From Microvirga calopogonii (lineage in GTDB: Bacteria > Pseudomonadota > Alphaproteobacteria > Rhizobiales > Beijerinckiaceae): 64,000 bases of DNA. Every line of letters starts with the position of its first letter. The first letter of the stretch is position 1. The translations under genes were made by a program, and so were the position numbers. The DNA is taken from contig NZ_QDGA01000006.1 of NCBI RefSeq assembly GCF_003347665.1, positions 62,001 through 126,000 of the forward strand, written 5' to 3'. The notes beneath the pieces are model-generated. The model saw only the letters and a program-made list of their open reading frames with translations, did not search any database and had not been told where the DNA came from. This document shows, one piece after another, positions 1 through 8,327 of this stretch.

Positions 1-288
1 GTCCGCGATCCGGTATTCGATCATCGGATCCGCCGTGCCGGCCCGGGCCCGTGCGATCATGTTTTCGGACAGATCGATCCCAAGGGCGGATGCCGCACCG
101 TTTTCTCGAGCCCACCGGGAGAACCACCCGAAGCCGCAGCCGAGGTCGACGACGCGCAGGTTGTTCAAATCTGGGAGCATAGCCTGGACCCGGGGCCATT
201 CGGGGGCACCTGCGAGGCCATGAACCTGCCGTGGGATCTGGCTGTAGGCGGAGAAGAACTCCGGGATGTCGTAGATGTTCTGCGCCAT
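1..288 (-). CDS. SAM-dependent methyltransferase, N-terminal part
   Basis: The reading frame starts at the ATG at 288 and is cut by the window edge after 96 codons. After about 45 residues it shows VVDLGCGFGWFSRWA, the glycine-rich motif I of class I methyltransferases. This is followed by GIDLSENMIARARA, the acidic motif II region that binds the ribose of S-adenosylmethionine. The arrangement is that of UbiE/BioC-like small-molecule methyltransferases. The substrate cannot be told because the C-terminal part lies outside the window. Confidence 0.85.
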   Translation of the reverse strand, partial: MAQNIYDIPEFFSAYSQIPRQVHGLAGAPEWPRVQAMLPDLNNLRVVDLGCGFGWFSRWARENGAASALGIDLSENMIARARAGTADPMIEYRIAD

Positions 289-891
289 GTTCCCCTCCGC
301 GAGAATGCAGGAGCGGGCGGGAACGGATCCCGGCCACTACCTCGGCTCAATCATTTGAGTGCCCCGATTTAGCAGGTCAGGTGGCGTGGTGCTGCTTCCA
401 TTTCGACGGAGGATCGAGTTGGGAAGCATGCAGTTTCGCAAAGAGCGAGCCCGAGGTCTGCGAGGGTTCATGGCCTCCTGAGAGGACCGCCAGGAGCGTC
501 TGGTTCCATCTGGCGGGCCTGGGTCTCGGTACAGAGGCCGCCAACCTGTAAGGTGGGTCGCATCGATGGGCCCGTTGCAGGACATCCGTCAGTGGCGCTG
601 GATGGCGAGGGGAACTGCGTGCTCGCGTGGCCCGAGGAAGGCTCCCCAACATCGCACCGGCGGAGTTCGCCGGGCAGATGCCAGTGTCGCAAAGGCTGCT
701 CGTCAGCCTGGCCAAGCCGCTCCTGAGAGCGGCAGAGGCCGAGAGAGCATGGGGACGCTTGTCGTCCGCCCGCAGCCGGAGCGTTCTGCGACGGCAAGTA
801 ATCACATAGTATTCACGACGGACGCGCATTTCGCGTCCCGATGGCAAGGCTTGGCTGCGTTCAGCAGCTGAAAGCCTCGCTCGTACCCGGC

Positions 892-934
892 CACGATCCG
901 CCTGGATCGTGCGCTTTGGCCTCAGCCAAAGCGC
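892..934. repeat. two adjacent perfect palindromes
   Basis: CACGATCC (892-899) pairs with GGATCGTG (904-911) across four bases. Immediately after it GCGCTTTGGC (911-920) pairs with GCCAAAGCGC (925-934) across CTCA. No T-run follows, so these look less like terminators than like protein-binding or replication structures. Confidence 0.6.
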
Positions 935-953
935 GCCGGGACAGCCTCGCAGA

Positions 954-1017
954 GCCCAATGTAAGAGGCAGCAGTTTTGCCCGAACCGTTAGGTGCGGGA
1001 AAACTGCGGTATTGGGC
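954..1017. repeat. 64-bp nested inverted repeat (cruciform candidate)
   Basis: The outer arms GCCCAAT (954-960) and ATTGGGC (1011-1017) enclose inner arms GCAGTTTTGCCCG (971-983) and CGGGAAAACTGC (996-1007), with one bulged G. The nested symmetry suggests an extruded hairpin, as at plasmid single-strand origins or transfer origins. That role is inference. Confidence 0.55.
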
Positions 1018-1051
1018 CCTAAAAAATATCCTGCCCCTAAACCTCCCTCTG

Positions 1052-1071
1052 GACCCCTCCTGTACGGGGTC
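1052..1071. repeat. short hairpin GACCCC/GGGGTC
   Basis: GACCCC (1052-1057) and GGGGTC (1066-1071) flank an eight-base loop. It follows the larger inverted repeat by about 35 bp. Confidence 0.4.
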
Positions 1072-1270
1072 TGTTTGCCTCAGAGGTGTTCCGACAGCCG
1101 CAGGCTATGCCCGTCGGCGGGGTAGGGTCATGCGGGACGTGAAACGGGGCCTGTGGCCCCTCCCGAGCCGATCGAGGGCCTTTGAGCCTGTCCTGCCTCG
1201 ACCGGCTTCCAGGCCGCTCCTGGCGGGTTTGGAGACGCGCACACAGTGAGAGCGCGTCTTTCTCTGCCGT

Positions 1271-1286
1271 GGAAATGTATTCCGGC
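1271..1286. repeat. 16-bp direct repeat, copy 1
   Basis: GGAAATGTATTCCGGC occurs here and again at 1368-1383, 97 bp away. Each copy contains the near-palindrome GGAA-ATGTA-TTCC, typical of a dimeric protein-binding site. Confidence 0.55.
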
Positions 1287-1367
1287 AGTCCAAACTGATG
1301 TGAATACGCTCAAGCGGAAGCGCGGGGGCACACCCGCTGTTATCGGCTACGCTTGGCGTCAAGCAAA

Positions 1368-1383
1368 GGAAATGTATTCCGGC
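1368..1383. repeat. 16-bp direct repeat, copy 2
   Basis: Exact second copy of the motif at 1271-1286, in the same orientation, just before the TGACAGG cluster. Confidence 0.55.
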
Positions 1384-1541
1384 TAAGCTTAAGACTGATG
1401 GCGTTCTGTGAACGCTCCGAGCAGGGGTTTTACTTCGCACGTATGGAGTCTGGCCGGTGAGCTGGCGAGTCCGGCCGGTGGACTTGGGAGATCCGGGAGC
1501 TGCCGCGACCAGGATCGACTGCGATCTAACGGGAGAAAGAG

Positions 1542-2274
1542 TGACAGGTCCATTGTGAACCGGCCTGTCACTCGGCTGTAAGGCGGACCGATCTACGGCC
1601 TGTCGTTCTGTCTGGTCCCGTGGCATGTCTCGACCAGGCGGGGAGGGTGCCCTCGGCCTCGATGGCGCTGGCGCGAAGGGCTGGGCGGCTGCTCGATGTG
1701 ACAGGCCGCTTTGCTTCAGACCTGTCACTTCGCTCCGGCAGGGCGGCAACCGATCTGGCTCGTCTGATGGAGCGTGTGGGTCGCAGGCTCCCGCCGACAG
1801 GCGAGCATGTATAGGGCTCGCAGGTGGAGCCGAGTGTGAGTGGCCGCAAAGCGAAGCCTTTGTGTCGTAAGGGCTTGGGCGAGGTTCTGACAGGCGTTCG
1901 CATCCCTGAGCTGTCGGCGGGATGAAAGCTCCATAGCAGGGCAACCTGTCAGAGCGGTCCTGGAGGAATGACAGGTGATGGTCGAAAAGACCTTTCACAT
2001 CCTTGCTGAAGGGGCAGCCGGCTTCATCAGCCAGGGATCCGCCGGATCGCGATCGGTCCGGGCCGTTCCGTCGCCCGAGTGTCTCGAGGCGAGGGGAGCC
2101 CAACTACTGTCGACCACCTGTTAAGCGCGGACGGACTGGCGCCTAAGAGAGAAGGACGATGAGACGGCTGGCTGCTCGGGCCTCTGACAGACCAGAATGG
2201 ATGTGACAGGCCCGAAATCTGCGAACCTGACGCTTGCCCGAAGTGTGAAAGGTGAGCACAGAATCAACCTGTCA
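1542..2274. repeat. TGACAGG repeat cluster (candidate origin or operator array)
   Basis: Nine exact copies of TGACAGG or its complement lie at 1542, 1564, 1699, 1721, 1888, 1945, 1969, 2204 and 2268, with several one-mismatch copies up to about 2410. Many extend to GTGACAGGYC. Copies occur in both orientations at irregular spacing. Such density is known from plasmid replication origins with initiator iterons and from regulator arrays. No replication initiator is recognised in the window; the only neighbouring gene is the unknown coiled-coil protein at 2539. Confidence 0.6.
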
Positions 2275-2538
2275 GTTCGTTTTACTTTGCGCTGGCAGGT
2301 GACATTTTTCGGGTCCTGCCGTTTCGTCGACAGGTCGGTTTTCCAGCCGCCTCCTTTCCGACGAGCAAGACTGACAGCAGGTTTCTGGTGATAACTGCCA
2401 TTTGAGTGTCAGTTGAATTCGGTCTTCCAGGTTTCACTTCGTTGAATCTTGACCATAAGGCTGCTACCTTCCGGTTTAATTCGGAGGTGTGAGTCCAGCT
2501 GCACGCCTCCTGTTTTTGACGAAGTGAGAGGCTTTGTG

Positions 2539-3483
2539 ATGGGCGCTGCTGCGACCGGATCAGTATCAGGCAACACGGCCCGCAAGGACGGGAAGCGTTA
2601 CACCTGGGGCGCTGAGCGTCCCGGCGTGATCGAGAAGCGTGTGCAATCACGCAAGCAACAGATTGATGCTGAGATGGCCAAGATCCGCGAGGAAGGCGAG
2701 CAGTGGATCGCGCGTCGGCTCGCGGCCAAAGAGGCTGAGAAGAAAAAGCTGGACGATCAAGAGGTGCTTGTAGCCGAGCACCGGAAGGCTCTGAAGGAGC
2801 GCCGACGCGCCTTCCGGGTGACCAACAGCTACATCGTGCCCAAGGGCACTTTCACCGATGAGCAGATTGCGGCCATCAAGGCTCAATATCCTGGCATCGA
2901 TGATGAAGAGGCCCATCTGCTGCTGTCTAAGAGAGCAAGGCAAACGGAGCCGGATGTCTCCAGTCCCGAGCCTGTCTCTCCTCAGGAGACGGATGCTGCT
3001 GTACCCTCAGTGTCTGACGGGCCTTCCTCTGTCGTCGAGCAGAGGGCAAAGCCTGTAGAGGCGCCGAAGGTTGTTGCTTCTGAGAAGCCGAAACCGGTCC
3101 CTGTTCATATTGAAGCGGCAGTGACGTTCTCTGCTGGCGCTGGTGAGGCCGAGCGCGATTGGTCGGATTTTGATCCTGAAGCATGGGAAGAGGGGCAGGA
3201 CTATCCAGAGCACCTTTATCGTGCTGTCCCAGATCGGGACCGGAACCTTTATCTCGTGCCCCAAACTGACATGGAGGAGGGGCCTGAGCCGGTTGTCACG
3301 CCCGAGATCCAGGCGCTGCGGGATCGCCAGCGTAAATTGGAACGAGCTCAGGATGAAATCTTCGAGAAGTTTGGTCGTAACTCGATGCTTTGGTCTTCGG
3401 AGGTCAATGCTGAGGTAGGACGGCTTGATGAGGAAGCAACTGAGGTTTCCATTCAGCTTAGGAAGGCCCTGGCTGCCCGATAG
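2539..3483 (+). CDS. hypothetical coiled-coil protein next to the repeat cluster
   Basis: This encodes 314 residues; I do not recognise the family. The ATG at 2539 follows GTGAGAGG and is preferred to the in-frame start at 2449. Residues 25-115 are a highly charged Lys/Glu/Arg helix region. Then comes YIVPKGTFTDEQIAAIKAQYPG, a Pro/Ser/Val/Glu-rich linker, and a second charged helix at the C-terminus. It is one of few plus-strand genes and directly follows the TGACAGG cluster. A role in replication or partition is possible by position only. A bidirectional terminator follows. Confidence 0.75.
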   Translation: MGAAATGSVSGNTARKDGKRYTWGAERPGVIEKRVQSRKQQIDAEMAKIREEGEQWIARRLAAKEAEKKKLDDQEVLVAEHRKALKERRRAFRVTNSYIVPKGTFTDEQIAAIKAQYPGIDDEEAHLLLSKRARQTEPDVSSPEPVSPQETDAAVPSVSDGPSSVVEQRAKPVEAPKVVASEKPKPVPVHIEAAVTFSAGAGEAERDWSDFDPEAWEEGQDYPEHLYRAVPDRDRNLYLVPQTDMEEGPEPVVTPEIQALRDRQRKLERAQDEIFEKFGRNSMLWSSEVNAEVGRLDEEATEVSIQLRKALAAR

Positions 3484-3507
3484 CCGGGGTTTGAAGACGC
3501 GAGCATG

Positions 3508-3537
3508 AAAAAAGCCCCCTTCGTAAGGGGGCCTTCT
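3508..3537. terminator. bidirectional terminator
   Basis: A-run, AAGCCCCCTT, short loop, AAGGGGGCCTT, T-rich tail. It lies between the convergent genes ending at 3483 and 3553 and can serve both. Confidence 0.8.
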
Positions 3538-3552
3538 TGCGTTCTGACCGGA

Positions 3553-3678
3553 TCAGGCTTTCTTGCGGCGGTAGAAGCTCTCGCTCCACCAGGTGCTCAG
3601 GTCACGGTAGCAGTCCCGCTTGAGCAGCATGCCTTTCCAGGGGAAGCGCTTTCTCGGACGTTTCACGGTGATCGACAT
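3553..3678 (-). CDS. 41-residue basic protein
   Basis: The frame begins MSITVKRPRKRFPWKG and ends ESFYRRKKA. It is rich in Arg, Lys and Trp (isoelectric point clearly basic). AGGAGG lies 13 bases before the ATG and a terminator follows the stop at once. Its composition suggests nucleic-acid or membrane binding, but the family is unknown to me. Confidence 0.65.
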   Translation of the reverse strand: MSITVKRPRKRFPWKGMLLKRDCYRDLSTWWSESFYRRKKA

Positions 3679-3725
3679 CGACGGAGTCCCTCCTGTTGTC
3701 GTGGGTGGAGGCGGGGATTGGGTTC

Positions 3726-3917
3726 TCAGGCGGCCAGGGCTGCTCGACTGTCCTTCCAGATGTCGCAGTGCGGACCGCAGGCCCGGCAGGGTTGTTTCGG
3801 CTGGGCGGTGACCCGGGCGACTTCGGATTCGGCGGCTTCGACTGCAGCCCAGAGGCTCGGATGGTACCGGCTCTCAGGAACCCGACGCGGATGGCAGCCG
3901 GTGTTCCAGGAGACTTC
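3726..3917 (-). pseudogene. in-frame open continuation after the TGA of the upstream gene
   Basis: After the TGA at 3918 the same frame stays open for 63 codons and is protein-like, ending PCRACGPHCDIWKDSRAALAA. It has a CxxC-x3-C cluster and no ATG or GTG start of its own. It may be the lost half of one gene split by a nonsense mutation, a read-through product, or a gene with a rare start codon. It has no obvious ribosome-binding site. Confidence 0.45.
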
Positions 3918-4082
3918 TCAGCGTTCCTGCGTGCCCTTGTCCAGAATGAGATCGCTGCGCAGGACGTAGACGATCTGTTCACCTGGCGTACGGCCGCCGA
4001 AGTAGGTGTCGTGGCTCATGCCCGTGGACATCCGGTCGGTCCAGATCAGCGGGGCCGGCTTGTTGAGCGATGCGGCAGTCAT
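3918..4082 (-). CDS. 54-residue hypothetical protein
   Basis: The frame starts MTAASLNKPAPLIWTDRMS, with GGAG nine bases before the ATG, and ends LDKGTQER. No family is recognised. It is followed without a frame change by the Cys-containing open stretch at 3726-3917, so it may be the N-terminal part of a 118-residue protein interrupted by TGA. Confidence 0.55.
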   Translation of the reverse strand: MTAASLNKPAPLIWTDRMSTGMSHDTYFGGRTPGEQIVYVLRSDLILDKGTQER

Positions 4083-4129
4083 GCCTGTTCTCCGAAGCTG
4101 TGAAATCGTCGCGATGGGAGGTGCGGCCT

Positions 4130-4570
4130 TCAGGCGGCGATCTGCTCCTCGCAGGGGATGAACACGTAGTTGGCTGTGACCAGGACGCCGTACTGAGCGA
4201 GTTCCTCGATGAAGCGATCAAGCCCTTCGGTCTGCTCGGCGGTCGCGGGCGAGGCGATCGGCTCACCGTCTCCATCGAGGGAGTACCAGCTCTCGCCATT
4301 GATCTGGTACTCGCGGGTGCCGTGATCGATGTAGAGGGTGTCGATCAGGTGGATCTCGTCCGGGCCTTCCCAGCCAAAGGCGCCCTTGTCCTCGTCCCCG
4401 AAGCGGGCCGCGACTGCGATCTCCAGCCGGAGCTTCTTACAGATGTAGGCGAGGTGCTGTGCCAGGCGCTCATGGAGGTCGCGGGCGAAGGCTGTCTTGC
4501 AGGCGATAGCCTGGGCCAGAACCTGGATGCGAATGCCGGACAGAACCGTGAATTGCTCGAGGGTGTCCAT
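4130..4570 (-). CDS. hypothetical protein, leader-boxed
   Basis: This is a 146-residue protein, N-terminal half helical (MDTLEQFTVLSGIRIQVLAQ), C-terminal half acidic and aromatic. No family is recognised. The leader box (TCCTTTTCGGGGATTTTTT on the plus strand at 4579-4597) puts AAAAGGAG eight bases before this ATG. This fixes the start rather than the longer frame reaching 4603. A terminator lies upstream at 4678, so the gene is probably its own transcription unit. Confidence 0.8.
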   Translation of the reverse strand: MDTLEQFTVLSGIRIQVLAQAIACKTAFARDLHERLAQHLAYICKKLRLEIAVAARFGDEDKGAFGWEGPDEIHLIDTLYIDHGTREYQINGESWYSLDGDGEPIASPATAEQTEGLDRFIEELAQYGVLVTANYVFIPCEEQIAA

Positions 4571-4677
4571 CGCCTTGCTCCTTTTCGGGGATTTTTTGAT
4601 CATCTCTTCACATTCCCAATCGAGAATTGAGATGAGCCAGGATCAGGGCGATGGGGTTTGTAAATGTGAGCATGAGG

Positions 4678-4703
4678 AAACCCGCCCTTTGTGAGGGCGG
4701 GTT
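4678..4703. terminator. terminator after the 4710-5141 gene
   Basis: ACCCGCCCTTTGTGAGGGCGGGT hairpin directly downstream of the minus-strand stop at 4710. Confidence 0.75.
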
Positions 4704-4709
4704 CGCGGG

Positions 4710-5141
4710 TCAGGCGGAGAATCCCGGCAGCTCGACATGGTAAGGCGCGGGGTCATTGCAGACGAAGCCGCCACCCGGAAGTTTCCCGTCATCCATGTAC
4801 CGCTTGTGCTGCCTTTTGCAGCGGTCTTTCAAGGTGCGGCTATAACCGATGGCCCCAAAGAACGAATTTGGATTGTCGTGATCGACCAGCGTGCCATTTG
4901 CCTCAAGGAAGGCGTGCTGGACCTCGTGCTTGATCACGTCCCCACCAAAGATCTGCTCATAGATCTTGGCCTCGATGTCAGCCTCGACCTGTTCCTCGTC
5001 CTTGGCCGTATAGCCATGGATCAGGCATTGGCGGCGGAAGCTATCGAGGGCTCTTAGCTCCCCGATGGTCTTGGTCTTGATCCGATGCACGGTCCCTTTG
5101 GGATCGAGCACATAGTAGGTGGACTTGAAGTGATCGGCCAT
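4710..5141 (-). CDS. hypothetical protein, paralogue of 19261-19677
   Basis: This encodes 143 residues. The protein shares with the gene at 19261 an N-terminal DPxG-(S/T)-(I/V)-H block, a helix xIGxxxxxxSFR and a C-terminal FFxAIGY-x4-K-x-(R/Q)-C segment followed by basic residues. The two are diverged members of one unknown family encoded twice on this element. It starts 12 bases after the stop of the gene at 5154 and is probably expressed with it. Confidence 0.8.
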   Translation of the reverse strand: MADHFKSTYYVLDPKGTVHRIKTKTIGELRALDSFRRQCLIHGYTAKDEEQVEADIEAKIYEQIFGGDVIKHEVQHAFLEANGTLVDHDNPNSFFGAIGYSRTLKDRCKRQHKRYMDDGKLPGGGFVCNDPAPYHVELPGFSA

Positions 5142-5153
5142 GGCGGCACTATA

Positions 5154-5489
5154 TCACTGCAATACGGCGGATACGCCCTGGGTCTCCAGCGCCTCAATGA
5201 CGCGGATAACCCCGTCGAGAATTGCCGTCTGGTCGCTGGTCCAGAATTCAAACATCAGCCAAGTCGAGCTTTCGCCCTGCAGGAACCAGCAGGTATCGAC
5301 AAAGCGCTTGCCGTCCTCGTGGCGGATGAACCCATGGGGTGCCGCGCCGAGATAGCGAAAGGCAGTGGCGCGGAACGTCTCAACGAAGGCGACATCCTCT
5401 TCGTCGCTGTCGTTCATGTGGAGCTCAAGGAGCCAGCCCTTGCCGGGGAAGTCCTTATGGAGCTTCAGGGAGTAGCGGCTCGCGTCCAT
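5154..5489 (-). CDS. hypothetical protein, leader-boxed
   Basis: This encodes 111 residues beginning MDASRYSLKLHKDF. The sequence alternates short strands and acidic loops, with SSTWLMFEFWTSDQTAILDGV near the C-terminus. The leader box at 5497-5512 with AAAGGA fixes the ATG at 5489. It probably forms an operon with the downstream gene at 4710. No family is recognised. Confidence 0.78.
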   Translation of the reverse strand: MDASRYSLKLHKDFPGKGWLLELHMNDSDEEDVAFVETFRATAFRYLGAAPHGFIRHEDGKRFVDTCWFLQGESSTWLMFEFWTSDQTAILDGVIRVIEALETQGVSAVLQ

Positions 5490-5579
5490 TGTGAGGATCC
5501 TTTCGGGGATTGGTCCGATCATCTGTTCGCGGCAATGATCCCGAAATCGAAAACATCCTCCGGTGCTATGGGAAAGCGA

Positions 5580-6743
5580 TTATCCGGATTGTTTATCGGC
5601 GAGGCGCTTGGACTGGATCTCCTTGACGATCATGGGGTGGAGAATCCAACGTCCGGTGCTGGAGACGGGGACAAGGACGCTTTGGCGTGAGAGGGCGGTG
5701 GCCCACGCCTGAATTGCGAATTCCGGAAATTCGAATTGGACCGAGCTTTCCCGCAGTACAGCCGCTTGGTCTTCAGAGATCCGGCTAAAACGGAAGTTGA
5801 TCCAGCCTCGATCCTTAAGTTTCCGGAGCGCCTCCTTGATAGTGATATGGGCGGATCTTCCAACAACAGCCTGTTCAATCACACCGGAGAGGATGGTTGC
5901 CTGCCAATCGCGTGGTGGGACCTTGAAACAACCCGATCCGGGGACATCGTGGCCAATCGCCCTCTCCATGCCATCGTTTTCGATACGGCCGACCGCCAAG
6001 CACGCATTGCGGGAGGTTCGATGGTTCTCAAGAGCCGCTCGATAGGCTTTCATAAGAGAGGATACCTGCCGGGAGAGCGCGTCGGCTCGCCGGCGCCGAC
6101 GGGTTTCAAGTTCCCGCTGCCCTTCACGGATTTTCGGATTGTGGAGCCATTTGCGCGGGGCCGAGTTGAGGATGGCGTCTTCGAGCCCTTTCCGCGAGAT
6201 GTCGCGCGGTAGTTTGGAGAGATCGACCTCAATGGCGCTGATGTCCATATCGGCGATTTGGGCGATCTTGGCAGGCCCGCATTCATGGGTGACAGCAAAC
6301 TCGACGATCAGGTCCCTGTTTCCCTTTCGAACGATGACGTCGGGAATGATCTCCCCCAGACGGTTCTCCAGGACGGCGGCGTCAAATTCATAGGACTTCC
6401 CTTCGAAGCCCACCCACCTCTCGGGACCGTCCCAAAAGTCCAGGGACGGCAGGAAGAGGTGTAGCTTCTGTTCCAGAACCTCCTTGGCGAATTTGTGCAG
6501 GGCGGTTTCCGGTCCTGTGTTACAGGGCCGTCCGTCTTCAGAGCCCTGGTGACCGAAATGGTGGTGTTGGACCTCTCCCTTCCGGGCCACGAGGGGAGCC
6601 CCGCAGCCGGGACAGGTGCACTCGCAGGCCGTCCCTCGCGGCACCTCCGAGATGTGAGCGATGGAGCCGTCCGGCCTCTGGCCGAGGACGAGGCTTTCCT
6701 GCCCGTCATGGCAAGCGAAGCTGCTAAGGAGTGACGCCTCCAT
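5580..6743 (-). CDS. CoiA-like competence/nuclease protein
   Basis: This encodes 387 residues. Residues 35-70 hold a zinc-ribbon-like part (CTCPGCGAPLVARKG followed by HHHFGH), and residues 85-160 a PD-(D/E)XK-like core with FDAAV, IPDVIVRKG, DLIVEFAVTH. This order is that of CoiA-type proteins, predicted nucleases first linked to transformation in Gram-positive bacteria and common on mobile elements. The C-terminal 180 residues are helical and unassigned. It has no leader box. A GTG at 6746 directly precedes the chosen ATG. Confidence 0.75.
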   Translation of the reverse strand: MEASLLSSFACHDGQESLVLGQRPDGSIAHISEVPRGTACECTCPGCGAPLVARKGEVQHHHFGHQGSEDGRPCNTGPETALHKFAKEVLEQKLHLFLPSLDFWDGPERWVGFEGKSYEFDAAVLENRLGEIIPDVIVRKGNRDLIVEFAVTHECGPAKIAQIADMDISAIEVDLSKLPRDISRKGLEDAILNSAPRKWLHNPKIREGQRELETRRRRRADALSRQVSSLMKAYRAALENHRTSRNACLAVGRIENDGMERAIGHDVPGSGCFKVPPRDWQATILSGVIEQAVVGRSAHITIKEALRKLKDRGWINFRFSRISEDQAAVLRESSVQFEFPEFAIQAWATALSRQSVLVPVSSTGRWILHPMIVKEIQSKRLADKQSG

Positions 6744-6827
6744 CACTGCAACCGTCCGTTTGAATCACTGCGGATCATAACACAGGCTGACCCGGCGGGA
6801 TCCAGCAGGCAGGCAAGGGCCTGACGA

Positions 6828-7271
6828 TCAATGGTGGGTGGCAGAATAGTGGAACGTCAGTTCAGCATGAGGGCTTTTTGCGGAGTACCCGATGACGTCA
6901 CATCCGGTCTTGGATCTGACTGGGCCCGGACCGCGAAGGATGATCTGGCTTCCCTGCTCCATACCGATCACCTGGTAGGCGGCAGGGGCACAGCCGGATT
7001 TGAAAGCGAACGCGGTGCCGACGATCCGGTTTCCTTCGTAGTCCCCTTCGAAAAGGACTGCTCCCTCCTTGACCCCTGCCGCCGCGAGGCTGGCCTTTGG
7101 CTTGGAATAGGTTGCCTTGATTTTATCTCCGACGACAAACCAGTCGATGACCGACAGGTTGTGCTCATAGATATAGAGCTCACCGGCAGAGGTGGGACCT
7201 GTCCCAGCTGCGCTCAGAGTGGCACCAAGCAGTGCGCTCATGAGAAGTGGCTTATGGAATTTCGGCAACAT
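6828..7271 (-). CDS. exported hypothetical protein
   Basis: This encodes 147 residues. The N-terminus MLPKFHKPLLMSALLGATLSAAGTGPTSA is a signal peptide with a likely cleavage after the Ala-rich stretch. The mature part is a small beta-rich domain with two cysteines (SGCAPA, KTGCDVI) that could form a disulfide in the periplasm. It is transcribed divergently from the exported protein gene at 7331. Confidence 0.75.
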   Translation of the reverse strand: MLPKFHKPLLMSALLGATLSAAGTGPTSAGELYIYEHNLSVIDWFVVGDKIKATYSKPKASLAAAGVKEGAVLFEGDYEGNRIVGTAFAFKSGCAPAAYQVIGMEQGSQIILRGPGPVRSKTGCDVIGYSAKSPHAELTFHYSATHH

Positions 7272-7330
7272 AGCAGGTAATCCGGCAGCGGAATTGATCG
7301 AGCGTTGGTAGCCCCCATACCAGAATTCAA

Positions 7331-7735
7331 ATGAGAATAGCGATGAGACGTTTTGGAATCCTGGTCGTAGGGTTAGCCGTGTCAGTATCGGCTTATGCGG
7401 CCGAACCTACTCCGGCTGAGCGAGGTGAGATTTGTCGTGCCGCTATTGGCGGTGTGATGGGCAGGAAGCCATCCATCATGAAAGCCCAGGCCGATGGCGA
7501 AATTTCTGTCATCACCTACAACCGGCCTTCCGATGGCAAGCTTTGGAGCTATCGGTGTCGCCTTGAAGGGAACCGTGTGATCTGGGCCACCGAAACCGGG
7601 CGCTGGCGAACCGATCCGCTGGATAGCGTCGTAACATTTGAGGCTCTCGACAAAGGTAAGCGGGTCCGGATCGTCGAGCGGCACGAGGATGGATCTCAAA
7701 ACGAGTATTCCTATCCCCGGAGCGAGCTGCGCTGA
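7331..7735 (+). CDS. exported hypothetical protein
   Basis: This encodes 134 residues with signal peptide RRFGILVVGLAVSVSAYAA. The mature domain has two cysteines (EICRAAIGG, SYRCRLEG) and the pattern ISVITYNRPSDGKLWSYRCRLEGNRVIWA, seen in small periplasmic proteins of alphaproteobacteria. A second ATG at 7343 is an alternative start. Its stop is one base from the stop of the convergent gene at 7737. Confidence 0.75.
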   Translation: MRIAMRRFGILVVGLAVSVSAYAAEPTPAERGEICRAAIGGVMGRKPSIMKAQADGEISVITYNRPSDGKLWSYRCRLEGNRVIWATETGRWRTDPLDSVVTFEALDKGKRVRIVERHEDGSQNEYSYPRSELR

Positions 7736-7736
7736 G

Positions 7737-8159
7737 TTAAGCAGCCTTCAGGACCTTCCCTTCGGCCTCCGCGATCCGAGCCCAGAGGTCGATGTCCGGT
7801 TTCGGTGCCTCTTTCGCCGTAATGACGGCGGTACCATCCTGAAGGGCCTCGAAGGTCGTTCCGAGGCTTTCGAGCAGCGCGGGCGTTTTCCAGATCACGG
7901 AAATCTCGTCGACGGTCATGTCGCACATGCCGCCGCGGCCGCTGTTGTCGTAGATCATCGTGATCTTCGGCGTCATCAGGATCGAGTAATAGAAGCAGGA
8001 TCGGATGATGACGTTCGGCTCCTTAGTCCGGCTCGGGTGACCGGCCACGAAGAACGGATCGAACTGGTCGCCATTATAGGCGCGGATCAGGAGGTGACCG
8101 ACATCCGTCATCGGATCGCTAGGGAGGTCCTGCGGCTGGGAGGCGGGAGCATCGGTCAT
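7737..8159 (-). CDS. hypothetical protein, leader-boxed
   Basis: This encodes 140 residues starting MTDAPASQPQDLPSDP. The leader box at 8166-8180 reads CCTTTCGGGGTTTC on the plus strand, a variant with GTTT instead of GATT. The middle is hydrophobic with aromatic strands, the C-terminus a charged helix. It starts a transcription unit below the terminator at 8277. Confidence 0.75.
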   Translation of the reverse strand: MTDAPASQPQDLPSDPMTDVGHLLIRAYNGDQFDPFFVAGHPSRTKEPNVIIRSCFYYSILMTPKITMIYDNSGRGGMCDMTVDEISVIWKTPALLESLGTTFEALQDGTAVITAKEAPKPDIDLWARIAEAEGKVLKAA

Positions 8160-8276
8160 TTCGAACCTTTCGGGGTTTCTCAAATCATCGGATCGATGGA
8201 ATGATTTCAGAGGAACTGAAGAAATCCCGGATCGTGATTGGTCGGGTTTCCAGAGGTTTGACGATACGCTCATAAA

Positions 8277-8304
8277 AAAAGAGGCCCCTGATTGGAGCCT
8301 CTTT
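8277..8304. terminator. terminator of the BA14K-like gene
   Basis: AAAGAGGC and GCCTCTTT arms separated by about ten bases, directly after the stop at 8328 on the minus strand. Confidence 0.75.
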
Positions 8305-8327
8305 GCGTTCGTCTGGGACCGAGCCAA

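Larger units (their letters stand above)
289..2538. other. 2.2 kb gene-free region with palindromes and repeats
   Basis: No reading frame here has protein-like composition, a ribosome-binding site and a consistent frame together; the long frames are rich in Arg, Pro and Ser, as expected of shadow frames in GC-rich noncoding DNA. It holds several perfect inverted repeats (892-1071), a 16-bp direct repeat (1271 and 1368) and a dense cluster of TGACAGG motifs in both orientations (1542-2420). This looks like a replication origin or a large regulatory tract. The part from 300 to 880 holds nothing I can name. Confidence 0.6.

Noticed and set aside
377..847. 156-codon minus-strand frame
   Set aside because: No protein-like pattern; several overlapping frames of similar composition on both strands. 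Noncoding or a decayed remnant.
1105..2103. 332-codon minus-strand frame in the repeat field
   Set aside because: Composition is Arg/Pro/Ser-rich without domain features, and the frame runs through the TGACAGG repeats. No ribosome-binding site.
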